Shown here: positions 13,462 through 22,303 of the stretch, one piece after another | Layout: every line of letters starts with the position of its first letter | How positions within the stretch are numbered: position 1 is the stretch's first letter | Origin: a virus | Length of the DNA: 35,869 bases | IMG/VR virus record: IMGVR_UViG_3300025869_001257 | Location: 1-35,869 of that record | Direction: 5' to 3' (one strand) | Program-made: the position numbers and the translations under genes | The notes under the pieces: generated by a model | What the model saw: only the letters and a program-made list of their open reading frames with translations | Database searches by the model: none | What the model was told of the DNA's origin: nothing

Positions 13462-14119
13462 TGTACATCAACTTTTTAATTTGCATATTACCCTTTTCAC
13501 CTGTCCAATGCATTGCCACTTTATCCCAACTGTCTTGTCCATCTATTAACTGAATGCGCAACCAGTTATATTTGTTAGGCGCATCTGATATGTTAGCGAT
13601 TCTTTTGAGTGGAGACTCTCGGACAATCTCATGCAAAACTTCTTGATCACCTTGCCTTGGATTTCTTGTACATTCAGTAACCCAAGCGTTAAGTATATCA
13701 GGAACTCCAGAGAATGCAACCACTCCGCTGTTGTGCCACGTCTCACCTCTTCGTGATGACCACGGTTTGTCTTCTACCATACACAATTTGTTTTTCTCTA
13801 CGTAGTCAAAGATGCCGCTCATATCACCGAGTATATGTATATCCGTGTCTAACCAACAGGCTTCATCATACAATTCGCCAATCATTTTCATTGTAGCGGG
13901 TTTGTGAAACCAACCACCTGCGGCTACTTTAGGTGCAGTGTGTACTTGTATAAACTTAGAGAAGAATGGTTGTCTTCGCATCTCGTTTGACACACCAAAG
14001 TCCACAAAGACCAACGGTGTGTCATTGTGCTTCTGGTAGTTCTTTACAAACCACGGTAACTGCCACTCGGTGTTCTTGTCACACCCTGTAAAAAATACTC
14101 TAGACTTTGAGGAATTCAT
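13454..14119 (-). CDS. GT-A type glycosyltransferase
   Basis: A 221-residue protein with a GT8-like layout: 'RVFFTGCDKNTEWQLPWFVKNY' opening, 'GWFHKPATM', the DxD-like metal motif in 'ACWLDTDIHILGDMSGIF' (about 88-105), 'TWHNSGVVAFSG' and 'QGDQEVLHEI'. It should transfer a sugar from a nucleotide donor; acceptor unknown. It overlaps its neighbours by 8 and 20 bases, within the long sugar-modification block. Confidence 0.75.
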   Translation of the reverse strand: MNSSKSRVFFTGCDKNTEWQLPWFVKNYQKHNDTPLVFVDFGVSNEMRRQPFFSKFIQVHTAPKVAAGGWFHKPATMKMIGELYDEACWLDTDIHILGDMSGIFDYVEKNKLCMVEDKPWSSRRGETWHNSGVVAFSGVPDILNAWVTECTRNPRQGDQEVLHEIVRESPLKRIANISDAPNKYNWLRIQLIDGQDSWDKVAMHWTGEKGNMQIKKLMYNE

Positions 14120-14762
14120 ATTCGGTAGGATTCTTTCTGTAGTTGTACTTGGCTAAACAACCGGTTTCATTTTGTATTGTAGTGAAGGTATCTTTTGCAA
14201 TCACCGGCCATGGATAAAATTCTTCTAGCCAAGGAAATAAAGACTTCTGAAGAAATACGTCAGTTGCCATCGCAGTCGTGATCGCAGTCTCACACAAAAT
14301 CTTTGCCGCTTGTGGCTTGAGCATATAAGCATGAGCACCTGGAAAATAATTCTTAGATGTGAGAGGATTTACACCAATCATACTAGGTTGTTCAAACTTA
14401 CCGTAACTGGGTGCACCAATATTCATACAACCCGCAAAAATAGCATACTTAGGTATCTCGTTAATCACAACCGCGTCATGCTCAAAAATCACAAACGTTT
14501 CTTTTCCTTCGGCGCATTTACTCCATAGCCGATAGTGTGATAGAAATGTAGCAATAACATTATCAGGTCTACTGCCGATATCGTCCTTGAAATGCTCATC
14601 GTTGAGCCGTAACTTCTTGATGAGTTCACGAGGGTTAAAAGCAGGTGTGACCGCAGGAAAAATATCGGTGCTTACACCAAACTTCTCCGCAGATTTTTGA
14701 CACCTCTCAGCAACAGCGACTGACTTAGGTAAATCTTCAATTGTAATAACGAAGCCTTTCAA
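14100..14762 (-). CDS. GT25-like glycosyltransferase
   Basis: The pattern 'GFVITIEDLPKSVAVAERCQKSA', 'IFPAVTPA', 'ATFLSHYRLWSKCAEGKETFVIFEHDAVV' and 'GAHAYMLKPQAAKIL' is that of GT25 (LgtB/LpsA) beta-galactosyltransferase-like enzymes, including 'EHDA' as the metal/donor motif. 220 residues is typical. Two more GT25-like genes (16423, 20977) lie in the same block. It overlaps the cupin gene by 4 bases. Confidence 0.82.
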   Translation of the reverse strand: MKGFVITIEDLPKSVAVAERCQKSAEKFGVSTDIFPAVTPAFNPRELIKKLRLNDEHFKDDIGSRPDNVIATFLSHYRLWSKCAEGKETFVIFEHDAVVINEIPKYAIFAGCMNIGAPSYGKFEQPSMIGVNPLTSKNYFPGAHAYMLKPQAAKILCETAITTAMATDVFLQKSLFPWLEEFYPWPVIAKDTFTTIQNETGCLAKYNYRKNPTEYEFLKV

Positions 14763-15109
14763 AACTTTCTATTCTTCCTCTTGATATCTTCTTCTACGCA
14801 CTCAGTACCATACTGAACTTCAAGTATAGAACATGGTTCATCAAATGGATTGCAACCTTGATGCCACGTTCCCTTGGGTATGACACAGGATTCGTACTCA
14901 GAGTATGTTCTCTCGGACTTGCCTAACTTGTCTTCCAAATATAATGTGAACTTGCCTTTGAGTACAAACCAGTGTTCGTTTCTCTTGCTATGCTTTTGAA
15001 ACGATAGTGCACCACCAGGCTCAAGAACTAACTCTTTCACCTTGACATGAGGCTCCTTCTCTACGAGAATGTGCCACCATCCCCAATCTCTTTCATGAGT
15101 TTCGCTCAA
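14759..15109 (-). CDS. Cupin resembling the ManC C-terminal (type II phosphomannose isomerase) domain
   Basis: A 116-residue single cupin: 'WGWWHILVEKEPHVKVKELVLEPGGALSFQKHSKRNEHWFVLKG' matches 'PG..LS.Q.H..R.EHW.VV.G' of mannose-6-phosphate isomerase / mannose-1-phosphate guanylyltransferase C-terminal domains, with the metal-binding His, Glu and later His in 'KGTWHQGCNP'. The guanylyltransferase domain is absent, so this is a stand-alone isomerase-like cupin. It overlaps GDP-mannose dehydratase by 17 bases, fitting GDP-mannose-based sugar making. Confidence 0.82.
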   Translation of the reverse strand: MSETHERDWGWWHILVEKEPHVKVKELVLEPGGALSFQKHSKRNEHWFVLKGKFTLYLEDKLGKSERTYSEYESCVIPKGTWHQGCNPFDEPCSILEVQYGTECVEEDIKRKNRKF

Positions 15110-16058
15110 TGTCAGCCTCCACCATCATTGCAACAAGTCCACCGAGGGGTACTTCTGGTTCCCATCCAAGAACAAACTTGGCTTTAGTAGAATCACCCAG
15201 CAACACATCTAACTCCGCGGGTCTAATAAATGCGGGATCTTGATATACGTGTTTACTCCAGTCCTCAATACCTACCTCCATGAAAGCAAGATCTAGAAAG
15301 TCACGAATCGTATATGTCTTTCCTGTTGCGATCACAAAATCATCAGGCTCATCTGCTTGAAGCATGGCGTGCATGGCTTTCACATAATCACCACTGAAAC
15401 CCCAATCTCGCTTAGAGTCTAGATTGCCCAACGATATGGTGTCTTGCAAACCCAGTGAGATCTTAGCCACACCGTCAGTGATCTTTCGTGTGACAAACTC
15501 TAACCCACGAATAGGACTCTCGTGATTAAAGAGAATACCATTAGCGGCAAACATGCCGTAACTCTCACGATAGTTTACCATCATATTGTGAGCAAATGTT
15601 TTCGCAACTCCGTACGGTGACCGAGGCACAAAATTAGTTTCTTCATTCTTAGGAAGAAAACCACCGCAATTGCCGAACATCTCACTAGTGCTGGCTTGAT
15701 AGACCTTGCAGTGCGGTGCATAATTTTTAATCGCTTCTAGCACATACAACACGCCCATAGCGTTGACATTCGAAGTGTACACCGGTGTGTCCCAACTGCT
15801 ACCCACAAAACTCATAGCGGCTAAATTATAGAACTCATCGGGTCGAATTGATTTGATTACATTTTGTAGACTGGTCTGGTCTGTCATATCAGCGTTTACA
15901 AAATTGATACCAGTAACACCGAGCCAGTCTAGATTGGACGTTGATTGATTGACACGCCGTGAAGATACGCCGTAGACCTCATATCCTTTTTCGACTAGAA
16001 GTTTGGCAAGATACGCTCCGTCTTGACCATATATGCCTGTTATCATTGCTCTTTTCAT
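15093..16058 (-). CDS. gmd: GDP-mannose 4,6-dehydratase
   Basis: A short-chain dehydrogenase/reductase that converts GDP-D-mannose to GDP-4-keto-6-deoxymannose, the precursor of GDP-fucose and GDP-rhamnose type sugars. The NADP motif 'TGIYGQDGAYLAKLL' (residues 7-21), 'QASTSEMFG' (121-129), catalytic Tyr149/Lys153 in 'SPYGVAK' and 'LFNHESPIRG' are all present. 321 residues is slightly short of the usual 340-370. It is followed by the ManC-like cupin. No fucose synthase (WcaG) is in the window, so the 4-keto product would be handled by the host or another phage gene. Confidence 0.95.
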   Translation of the reverse strand: MKRAMITGIYGQDGAYLAKLLVEKGYEVYGVSSRRVNQSTSNLDWLGVTGINFVNADMTDQTSLQNVIKSIRPDEFYNLAAMSFVGSSWDTPVYTSNVNAMGVLYVLEAIKNYAPHCKVYQASTSEMFGNCGGFLPKNEETNFVPRSPYGVAKTFAHNMMVNYRESYGMFAANGILFNHESPIRGLEFVTRKITDGVAKISLGLQDTISLGNLDSKRDWGFSGDYVKAMHAMLQADEPDDFVIATGKTYTIRDFLDLAFMEVGIEDWSKHVYQDPAFIRPAELDVLLGDSTKAKFVLGWEPEVPLGGLVAMMVEADIERNS

Positions 16059-16426
16059 GAGTAGTCTCCGTGACTCTTGTATTCAGTGAGCGCCGAACCA
16101 CTCATCTTATTGATTGTTCGCTTCACCTGTGCACGAAGATCGTTCAGCATGTAGACTGATCTTGCGTTGTCAATGAAAGATGCACCAAACTCTTGATCTC
16201 TCTCACACTGCCTATTGAAATCTTCAACCTCCCATATCTCTTGGTTGATAGCGAGTAGAATATATTGGTGATGCATCACACAATTGGACAGTGGTAGTGA
16301 ACCTAAAATAGCATTCAGTTCTTCATATTCAGTGTCATCACTGTTTGGTATGCGAATGCTTTTGATTGAAAGAATGGTGACTCTATCAATGAGATCACCT
16401 ACTGAGGTGGGTATTTCTATGTTCAT
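16055..16426 (-). CDS. DUF6165-like protein in the sugar block
   Basis: A 123-residue helical protein with 'IPTSVGDLIDRVTILSIKSIRI', 'INQEIWEVEDFNRQCERD' and 'SVYMLNDLRAQVKRTINKM'. This looks like the DUF6165 family found near sugar and O-antigen genes in bacteria and phages (from memory). The function is unknown. It overlaps GMD and the next GT25-like gene by 4 bases each. Confidence 0.7.
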   Translation of the reverse strand: MNIEIPTSVGDLIDRVTILSIKSIRIPNSDDTEYEELNAILGSLPLSNCVMHHQYILLAINQEIWEVEDFNRQCERDQEFGASFIDNARSVYMLNDLRAQVKRTINKMSGSALTEYKSHGDYS

Positions 16427-17112
16427 AATTTATGACTCAGATTCAAATTTATACTGTTGAATTTTACTGGGCTTGGACTTATATATGTGATGTCTACGTT
16501 GTGGTTATTGATAAAGAAATCAGACTGATCAATGCCGTGTGTATCTGCCGCTTTTAATAGTTTCTTTGCGCCCTTTGGTGTTACAACATACGCGGCAGTA
16601 CCAGGCATCATTGCATGATCTTTATACACATTGTTCTTGTAGTACTTGAGCGGATAGTCGCGGGGTAATGATGCGGGTGTCAGACTAGCGGGTGGATTAT
16701 AACCATGCATTCTTGAGAGTGAGCCTAGCACCGATGGTGGTAAGAATGCATAATCAACATTAAGAATTAAGACCTCACCCGTAAATGTACTCGGTGGTGC
16801 ACCACAACAAATAGCATCTTGTTCTATGAATGCCATAGGTCGTTTTGTTTCTATGACTTTCTGCCAGAGCCTGTAATGATTTGTCAGACAGGATTTCTTT
16901 GTCAGATAAGACCGCTCACCTTTTTGTTGAAAGCCAATGAGTCTACCACCTTCTATGCAAGAGACATCCCATTCTTTATCGTCTAACGTCTCAGGTGTAA
17001 CACCTTCAACAAGATCTACATTCCAACCATACTTGATAAATGATTGTTGTGCTTGGCTCGCTTGCTCTTCAGACTTCGCATGACCTTTCACATATATGAT
17101 AGAGCCTTTCAT
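16423..17112 (-). CDS. GT25-like glycosyltransferase
   Basis: Pattern: 'GSIIYVKGHAKSEEQASQAQQSF', 'VDLVEGVTPETL', 'LTNHYRLWQKVIETKRPMAFIEQDAICC' and 'PGTAAYVVTPKGAKKLLKAA'. The donor motif is 'EQDA' in place of 'EHDA'. The late part has 'QSDFFINNH' as in GT25 relatives. 229 residues. It overlaps both neighbours by 4 bases. Confidence 0.78.
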   Translation of the reverse strand: MKGSIIYVKGHAKSEEQASQAQQSFIKYGWNVDLVEGVTPETLDDKEWDVSCIEGGRLIGFQQKGERSYLTKKSCLTNHYRLWQKVIETKRPMAFIEQDAICCGAPPSTFTGEVLILNVDYAFLPPSVLGSLSRMHGYNPPASLTPASLPRDYPLKYYKNNVYKDHAMMPGTAAYVVTPKGAKKLLKAADTHGIDQSDFFINNHNVDITYISPSPVKFNSINLNLSHKL

Positions 17113-17861
17113 TTCTCTGCCCTAAACTCTTTTACACCCGTATTGAAATTACACCACTTTGCCATCCAATCCACATGATCTTGACCTGGTTTGCCATAGA
17201 ACCAAATCTTATCAAACGGTAGAAACAGCCACGAGAAACAGAACATACCTGAATTGACGCCCACAAAACCTGAACTGTTTGCGATCAGATGGCTGATATT
17301 GGTCAGGTCGTACTTAGCAAAATCAGACGTTGCCTCACCACCTATCGTGATCAACTCATAGCCTTGATCTAGCCACTTCTTACGAATTTGTTTCTTCTGT
17401 GCAGGTATGGTTCGTCGTTTAGGATCAGTAGAGTCCCACTGCTCAACCATATACTTTTCTGGTAGATCATACGAAACAGTTGCGGGTGGTAATAAAGGTG
17501 ACTTTTTCAAATATGTGTGTAGATTAAAATCTGCCATGGGTGTGATATCCATAGTCTCAGTAAACCAATACAACTTTGCATTGTATCCCTTACCGAGAAG
17601 ATATTGTTTCCATGGTCCATCGTCCATCGCACCAATGTCATGCATGACCACTTCAACTTCAGGTACAAACTGCGCCATCTCTAGCCACTTCTCTACCCTA
17701 CCCGCTCGTGTGTGTTCTCTATTGAGATGCAATCGTGTATAGCCATGTTTCTTTACATAGTTGCCTAGCATTGCGACAACTAACGCTCGGTCTCCGAGAC
17801 CTGGTGTTGTCCAGACGCGCTTTGATCGTCTACTTAAAGCATTGACTGCTATATCATTCAT
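17109..17861 (-). CDS. GT9-like (heptosyltransferase-fold) protein
   Basis: A 250-residue protein with a GT-B style N-terminal 'TTPGLGDRALVVAMLGNYVKKHGYTRLHLN' (G.GD motif) and a C-terminal 'LTNISHLIANSSGFVGVNSGMFCFSWLFLPFDKIWFYG', the dinucleotide-sugar binding half of the heptosyltransferase fold. It is shorter than bacterial heptosyltransferases (about 320-350). The protein encoded at 21563-22425 has the same architecture. Acceptor unknown. Confidence 0.65.
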   Translation of the reverse strand: MNDIAVNALSRRSKRVWTTPGLGDRALVVAMLGNYVKKHGYTRLHLNREHTRAGRVEKWLEMAQFVPEVEVVMHDIGAMDDGPWKQYLLGKGYNAKLYWFTETMDITPMADFNLHTYLKKSPLLPPATVSYDLPEKYMVEQWDSTDPKRRTIPAQKKQIRKKWLDQGYELITIGGEATSDFAKYDLTNISHLIANSSGFVGVNSGMFCFSWLFLPFDKIWFYGKPGQDHVDWMAKWCNFNTGVKEFRAEK

Positions 17862-18456
17862 TAAAATAATCCAAAAAGGCGTGGTTGATTGCTATGCCTG
17901 AATACACACCAGCACCATTGTATATGGTATGAAGATTGATATCCAGAGGTACATAATTCCGTTCTTTAAAATATTGTTCCCATTCTTTCTTTGTCCAACA
18001 GATAGTGTGCGTTGGGTCTGCTCGTGAGCATTCTAAAAAGTAATCATCATCTTCTTCACGACGAATAGGTATTCTAAACACTAACACCTTCGTTAAAAGA
18101 CCCGTCATAAAGTACTGCAGGTCATCTTCACTCATATGCTCTAGAACATCCAAAGCAAAAGTCACACCATGCACCGAATCATACAGTGGCTTTTTATATA
18201 CGGTATGACCTTTGTTTGTGGCTTGCTCAATAGCCCAGTCAGAAATATCTACACCATACAAGTCATTATAACCTATTTCTTGAAGCCCGTCAAGTAGTAA
18301 TCCGACAGCACAACCAAAATCTAGAATAGGACCTTGATCGAGATTATGGACCTTTAGGTGTTTCATGATCTCATCTGCTAGTTGGACATATCTTCCACCT
18401 CTTTTCATGTAGTCAATATAGTTAACAGATTTAAAATAATTTTCATCAAAGGTCAT
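17854..18456 (-). CDS. Class I SAM-dependent methyltransferase
   Basis: Rossmann-type methyltransferase with motif I 'ILDFGCAVGLLLDGL' (about 44-58), 'LYGVDISDWAIEQA' carrying the acidic residue that binds the SAM ribose, and 'TFALDVLEHM' as motif IV. 200 residues. The location among glycosyltransferases suggests O-methylation of a sugar, but no substrate domain is visible. It overlaps its neighbours by 4 and 8 bases. Confidence 0.88.
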   Translation of the reverse strand: MTFDENYFKSVNYIDYMKRGGRYVQLADEIMKHLKVHNLDQGPILDFGCAVGLLLDGLQEIGYNDLYGVDISDWAIEQATNKGHTVYKKPLYDSVHGVTFALDVLEHMSEDDLQYFMTGLLTKVLVFRIPIRREEDDDYFLECSRADPTHTICWTKKEWEQYFKERNYVPLDINLHTIYNGAGVYSGIAINHAFLDYFNE

Positions 18457-19556
18457 GCGAAATTCCTATCATCATAATCCATAGGTTGAGCCACTGTATG
18501 TAGCAATCGGTTATTGTTATAGTACAAACACGTTGAGCAAGCATCTGACCAACCGCCGTCACCTGCACCACGAATCTCGTAGGGCACACCTTTGATGGCA
18601 TACCGCTTGTTGCAATCATCCCAAATCTTTATCACATCTTGAATGGATCCAAGACTAAAATCTAGATCGTAGGTTCTCTTCTCTAAAACGTGACTCGTGC
18701 AGACATACACTTGATAATCACCGCCATCTGGATGTGGTGCAATGTAAGGACGTGTAAGACCTACATAACAACCAGCATCAAACGCATGAGTGTCACCCCA
18801 TATATCCTTGATGAAGAATTTATTAAGTGTGTCTAGTTCAGTCACTACCTCACGATATTTGTTCTGTATTTCTATCTGCGCACCTTCTATTAAGGCGTTG
18901 CCTGCAATCCTGCAAAACTTGATCTTCGGATTCAATTCAATCACACGAGCGATTCGCTGAATCGTTTCTTTGGTCGTGCCTGAGTAGACTCGTCCTGTAC
19001 GTGACAGCACATCCGGTTTATCGTTACCATCATAGATGATATAAGATAGCCCCATACGATCTCTAGGAAATGATCCAAAATCATAGTCTTCAGGATCTTT
19101 GCCCTCATCTAATTTGATTAGAGAGATTCGTATCCAGTTGATGAAGTTATACAACTTAGGGTTTAGATGTCGCTCTAGTTTTTCTGTGTTGGTAATGATG
19201 CCGATATCAAACCCTTCCATGCCAAACAATTCAATGACATCATTGATATCTTTACCTGCTTCTTTATCACGATACAGTAAAGGATTACCACCACCGGTAA
19301 TCTCTACTGCTTTGGCACCGAGGCGCTTAAAGTCAGCACACAACTGGACCATCTCGTCCCACTTGATATAACTCTTGAGTGGTCGTGCCGCAACTGAACA
19401 GAACGGACAGTCACTATCACACATCTCAACAGGACACAATTGAACCGTTATAGGTTTGAACGTGTCTTCATATTGGATAGAGTGTAAGACATCGGTGTGT
19501 TGGAGATACTTGTCACCCCATGTACTATATTTTTGTGTTTTTTCTTCGAAGTTCAT
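18453..19556 (-). CDS. Radical SAM protein in the sugar block
   Basis: Second radical SAM enzyme of the window, 367 residues: Cys46, Cys50 and Cys53 in 'EMCDSDCPFCSVA', 'AVEITGGGNPLLY' as the GGE-like SAM motif, and 'IGIITNTEKL'. C-terminal cysteines ('DAGCYVGLTRPYIAPHPDGGDYQVYVCTS', 'CSTCLYY') suggest an auxiliary cluster as in SPASM/Twitch proteins. The reaction is unknown; between a methyltransferase and glycosyltransferases it might modify a sugar or a peptide acceptor. It is not a close copy of the protein at 8667. Confidence 0.88.
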   Translation of the reverse strand: MNFEEKTQKYSTWGDKYLQHTDVLHSIQYEDTFKPITVQLCPVEMCDSDCPFCSVAARPLKSYIKWDEMVQLCADFKRLGAKAVEITGGGNPLLYRDKEAGKDINDVIELFGMEGFDIGIITNTEKLERHLNPKLYNFINWIRISLIKLDEGKDPEDYDFGSFPRDRMGLSYIIYDGNDKPDVLSRTGRVYSGTTKETIQRIARVIELNPKIKFCRIAGNALIEGAQIEIQNKYREVVTELDTLNKFFIKDIWGDTHAFDAGCYVGLTRPYIAPHPDGGDYQVYVCTSHVLEKRTYDLDFSLGSIQDVIKIWDDCNKRYAIKGVPYEIRGAGDGGWSDACSTCLYYNNNRLLHTVAQPMDYDDRNFA

Positions 19557-20341
19557 ATCAGTTTCATTAGTTCGTCTACGTTTTCGCCACGATTAGGCAG
19601 TTTATCCTTTAAAAAGAAATGCACAAAATGACACTCGGTTATCTTGGTGTTGGCAGTGAACAGACCATTCCACTTGAAGTTCATGTGTTTGACAGGCACT
19701 TTGTCTCTCTTTAGAAAGTAGTTGAGCAATGTCTGATCGGTGCTCCATTTCCATGCGCCTTGACCATCAACAAACTTCTGAAACTCAAAGCGGCGTATGA
19801 ACTGACTCGCAGACTGACCCTTGAGATAAGGCTTAAACAGTTTTGAATTGATCAGTATCATACCCATGTTGTAGAACTCAAAGCCAAGATTATTAGGCTT
19901 GAAGTTAGGATTTGGATGCAATGTCCGATACTGCATTTGAGAGTAATTGACAATCTTTTGCTTGTACTCTTTAGTAATAGGCATCTCTCGTTCTGCAACA
20001 GATCCCCATGCTTTGTCAGTACCAAAATCATCAAATATATTGGGTGCGTCTTCTCGGATATAGATGTCAGCGTCTACAATACAAATTTGATCATATTCAT
20101 CCATGAGATCAAACGCATTCTCTTTCTCATAGATAGGCAAATATCCACCATGTTTTTGATGCGACTCTTGGCTTCTGTTAGAGGTAAAAGGATCAGGTGC
20201 TATACGCAGACGTGGTGATCTGAGAACATAATGATCAATAGAGTGTCTGTCACAATAGTTTTTGACTGAAGTAATACAGGTGTCGTACAACTTACTGTTG
20301 CGACTTTCTCCCACTCTTACTTGATATATTAATCTTTTCAT
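19553..20341 (-). CDS. GT-A (GT8-like) glycosyltransferase
   Basis: A 262-residue protein opening 'MKRLIYQVRVGESRNSKLYDTC', with 'EYDQICIVDADIYIREDAPNIF' supplying a DxD metal motif (VDADI) and 'YNMGMILINSKLF' followed by a 'DQTLLNYFLKR' acidic pair as in GT8 relatives. The start overlaps the end of the upstream gene by about 50 bases. Its opening resembles that of the protein at 33856 ('MKKLIYQYY'). Confidence 0.72.
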   Translation of the reverse strand: MKRLIYQVRVGESRNSKLYDTCITSVKNYCDRHSIDHYVLRSPRLRIAPDPFTSNRSQESHQKHGGYLPIYEKENAFDLMDEYDQICIVDADIYIREDAPNIFDDFGTDKAWGSVAEREMPITKEYKQKIVNYSQMQYRTLHPNPNFKPNNLGFEFYNMGMILINSKLFKPYLKGQSASQFIRRFEFQKFVDGQGAWKWSTDQTLLNYFLKRDKVPVKHMNFKWNGLFTANTKITECHFVHFFLKDKLPNRGENVDELMKLI

Positions 20342-20984
20342 AAAAATTTATCCACTCATTCGCAAAATCACAATGCTCATAGCCTTTGAACCAAGGGCCA
20401 CCATCTGTATAATGAATGATGTTGGGTAGTTCAATATCATCATAATAACCTGCAAGATAGTTCCATGTGTGACTTAACTTGCCTATGCTTGATGCCCAAT
20501 ACATTCTGTGCAGATATTTAGGGGTCGCACTATTCACGATATCAGGTGTCAGGATCTTACACTTGGCATTGTTAAACACCATGACAGATGACCAGTTCTT
20601 TCTAGGATAGTTATGCTGAGATTGACCGTCCATCTTTACTGTCGTCTTAGGTGTGTAGTCATGCTGAACACAACTTACAGCATTTTCTGGATTAACTTCT
20701 TTAAGTATCTCTCTGATGTCCGTTGTACATAGTATATCACAATCCATGAACAAAGACAACCCTTCATAACGACTTAAATAAGGCACGAAGAATCGTGTGA
20801 TCGTGAACTCAGATGTTCCTAGGGTGTCATGGTGTCTGTCATACAGACCAGAGTCTTCTAGTTCACTGCGCACAATAGGCGTTACTTGAACGTCAGGCGC
20901 ATACTCAAGAATTGAGGCTCTTGCTACCTCAAATGCATCGTTCTCTCTTGGATCCCAGCCTATGAATACTTGAAAATCAGTCAT
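20292..20984 (-). CDS. GT8-like glycosyltransferase
   Basis: A clear glycogenin/LgtC-like layout: 'FQVFIGWDPRENDAFEVARASIL', 'TEFTITRFFVPYL'-like segment ('SEFTITRFFVPYLSRYEGLSLFMDCDILC') with the metal motif DCD, 'WSSVMVFNNAKC' and 'IIHYTDGGPWFKGY' near the end. 230 residues. This type is common in T4-like marine phages and bacterial lipopolysaccharide loci. It overlaps the previous gene by 8 bases and the next by 50. Confidence 0.83.
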   Translation of the reverse strand: MTDFQVFIGWDPRENDAFEVARASILEYAPDVQVTPIVRSELEDSGLYDRHHDTLGTSEFTITRFFVPYLSRYEGLSLFMDCDILCTTDIREILKEVNPENAVSCVQHDYTPKTTVKMDGQSQHNYPRKNWSSVMVFNNAKCKILTPDIVNSATPKYLHRMYWASSIGKLSHTWNYLAGYYDDIELPNIIHYTDGGPWFKGYEHCDFANEWINFYEKINISSKSGRKSQQ

Positions 20985-21582
20985 GTTGAATTGTACTTCC
21001 TACGTCAGGCAAGTACAATTGTGTGACAGACTCGTGTTCAAAAACACCATATCGGGTGATATAATTGTGAATAAATGCGTCACTATTAAAAGTAATTTCT
21101 TTAGGAATTTGTGCTATCATTTTTCTTGCCATACGAGGTGTAACAATGTATGCGCCTCCTGCTGAGATACGATAACCTCTCTCATGATTCTTTGATAAAA
21201 GACTACAGTGACATATGCCCACAATAGGATGTCGTTTAATAGAGGATACATCTAAATGTTTTAGCAACAGAGCATCGTGTTCTATAACAATAAGAGGATT
21301 GGCTTTCTTGCTGGCATAGTTCCACATCATTCGGTGACTGTACCATATTGCTTTCTCGGTATCTGTCAGAGGATTACCTTTGTTTCTACCATTCGCCTTG
21401 AGACCAAAGGTGAGAGGTTTTTCTATTGTCTCTAAGTCAGCCGGTGTTATGCCAGGATAATAACTCAGAGTAAAGCCATCGTTTATCCATGACTGTGATA
21501 CAAGATTTTTATATGTCTGTGATATAGGATCATCAGGAAGATGAATCATACCTACTGCGCATTTAAGCATATTTTTTGCCAT
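20977..21582 (-). CDS. GT25-like glycosyltransferase
   Basis: 201 residues with the GT25 order: 'AVGMIHLPDDPISQTYKN', 'LSYYPGITPADLET', 'AIWYSHRMMWNYASKKANPLIVIEHDALLL' (donor motif EHDA) and 'SAGGAYIVTPRMARKMIAQI' with 'SDAFIHNYI'. Third GT25-like gene of the block. It overlaps the frameshifted upstream gene by 20 bases. Confidence 0.78.
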   Translation of the reverse strand: MAKNMLKCAVGMIHLPDDPISQTYKNLVSQSWINDGFTLSYYPGITPADLETIEKPLTFGLKANGRNKGNPLTDTEKAIWYSHRMMWNYASKKANPLIVIEHDALLLKHLDVSSIKRHPIVGICHCSLLSKNHERGYRISAGGAYIVTPRMARKMIAQIPKEITFNSDAFIHNYITRYGVFEHESVTQLYLPDVGSTIQHD

Positions 21583-22303
21583 ATATTTTAGGATATAATC
21601 TTTCTTTAATACCCTTCACCTTTTCTTCCATTAACGGTAGATTCTTATCTATATCTATCAGATAATCTAATAACGCTCTTGGAGTTTCATCTTCTTCAGG
21701 TGAATAGAAATACATTGCTTGTGGATTATGTGTTCGGATTATTTTAGAATTGCCTAATACGATCATAGGCTTAATCAGATTCTTGGAAAGATAGTGATAC
21801 ATGCCGTTGTAGGCTACCACGAACCTACACCGACTGATCAAATAAAAGACTTCGCTTATGGGTGTGCGATGAGTGACCTCTACTACATTATATCCCTTCA
21901 TCTTTAGAATAGGTATGATTAGATCCCAATATGAAGCGTCATAACTATCTTTGAACAGAGGATATTTAGAATCAATCCACTTTGTTCTCCATATCACGAC
22001 CAGATTGTCAACAACAGGTACGTTCAGAAATTGTTCACGAAAGAACCATGTGTTGATATTGTGGAGAACTCTATAGCCAAACTTATTCTCAATACCAGAG
22101 TGTAATGCACCCTCAAGAAAACTCGTGTCTGCGTTGAAGATATTATTCACTTCAACATCTACAGTATCATAGCCATGCATCCGACTATGCAGATACTTCT
22201 GTTGTTCCACTAATGTTTGTGGATCTTCAAAGTGAAACGTCCAGTCTTTGTCGTTAGGCCAGTAAAAGTTTAGAGTAACTTTTTTTTTAAAACATACGAA
22301 CAA
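21563..22303 (-). CDS. Main part of a GT9-like glycosyltransferase joined by frameshift to 22425
   Basis: The frame gives 246 residues, but its apparent start 'MFVCFKKK' is unlikely. From residue 6 it reads 'KKKVTLNFYWPNDKDWTFHFEDP', which continues naturally from the 22270-22425 frame ('GVGDVMLGLNTAFYCSYVLKKK'). Together they make about 290 residues with a G.GD motif, 'A...YV.KKKVTLNFYW' strand, and a C-terminal 'ISRCRFVVAYNGMYHYLSKNLIKPMIVLG' donor-binding half, the same plan as the 17109 gene. There is no plausible ribosome-binding site at 22303. The join lies in A9 (22288-22280). Whether production uses -1 frameshifting, transcriptional slippage or only reflects a read error cannot be told here. 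Confidence 0.8.
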   Translation of the reverse strand: MFVCFKKKVTLNFYWPNDKDWTFHFEDPQTLVEQQKYLHSRMHGYDTVDVEVNNIFNADTSFLEGALHSGIENKFGYRVLHNINTWFFREQFLNVPVVDNLVVIWRTKWIDSKYPLFKDSYDASYWDLIIPILKMKGYNVVEVTHRTPISEVFYLISRCRFVVAYNGMYHYLSKNLIKPMIVLGNSKIIRTHNPQAMYFYSPEEDETPRALLDYLIDIDKNLPLMEEKVKGIKERLYPKIYGKKYA

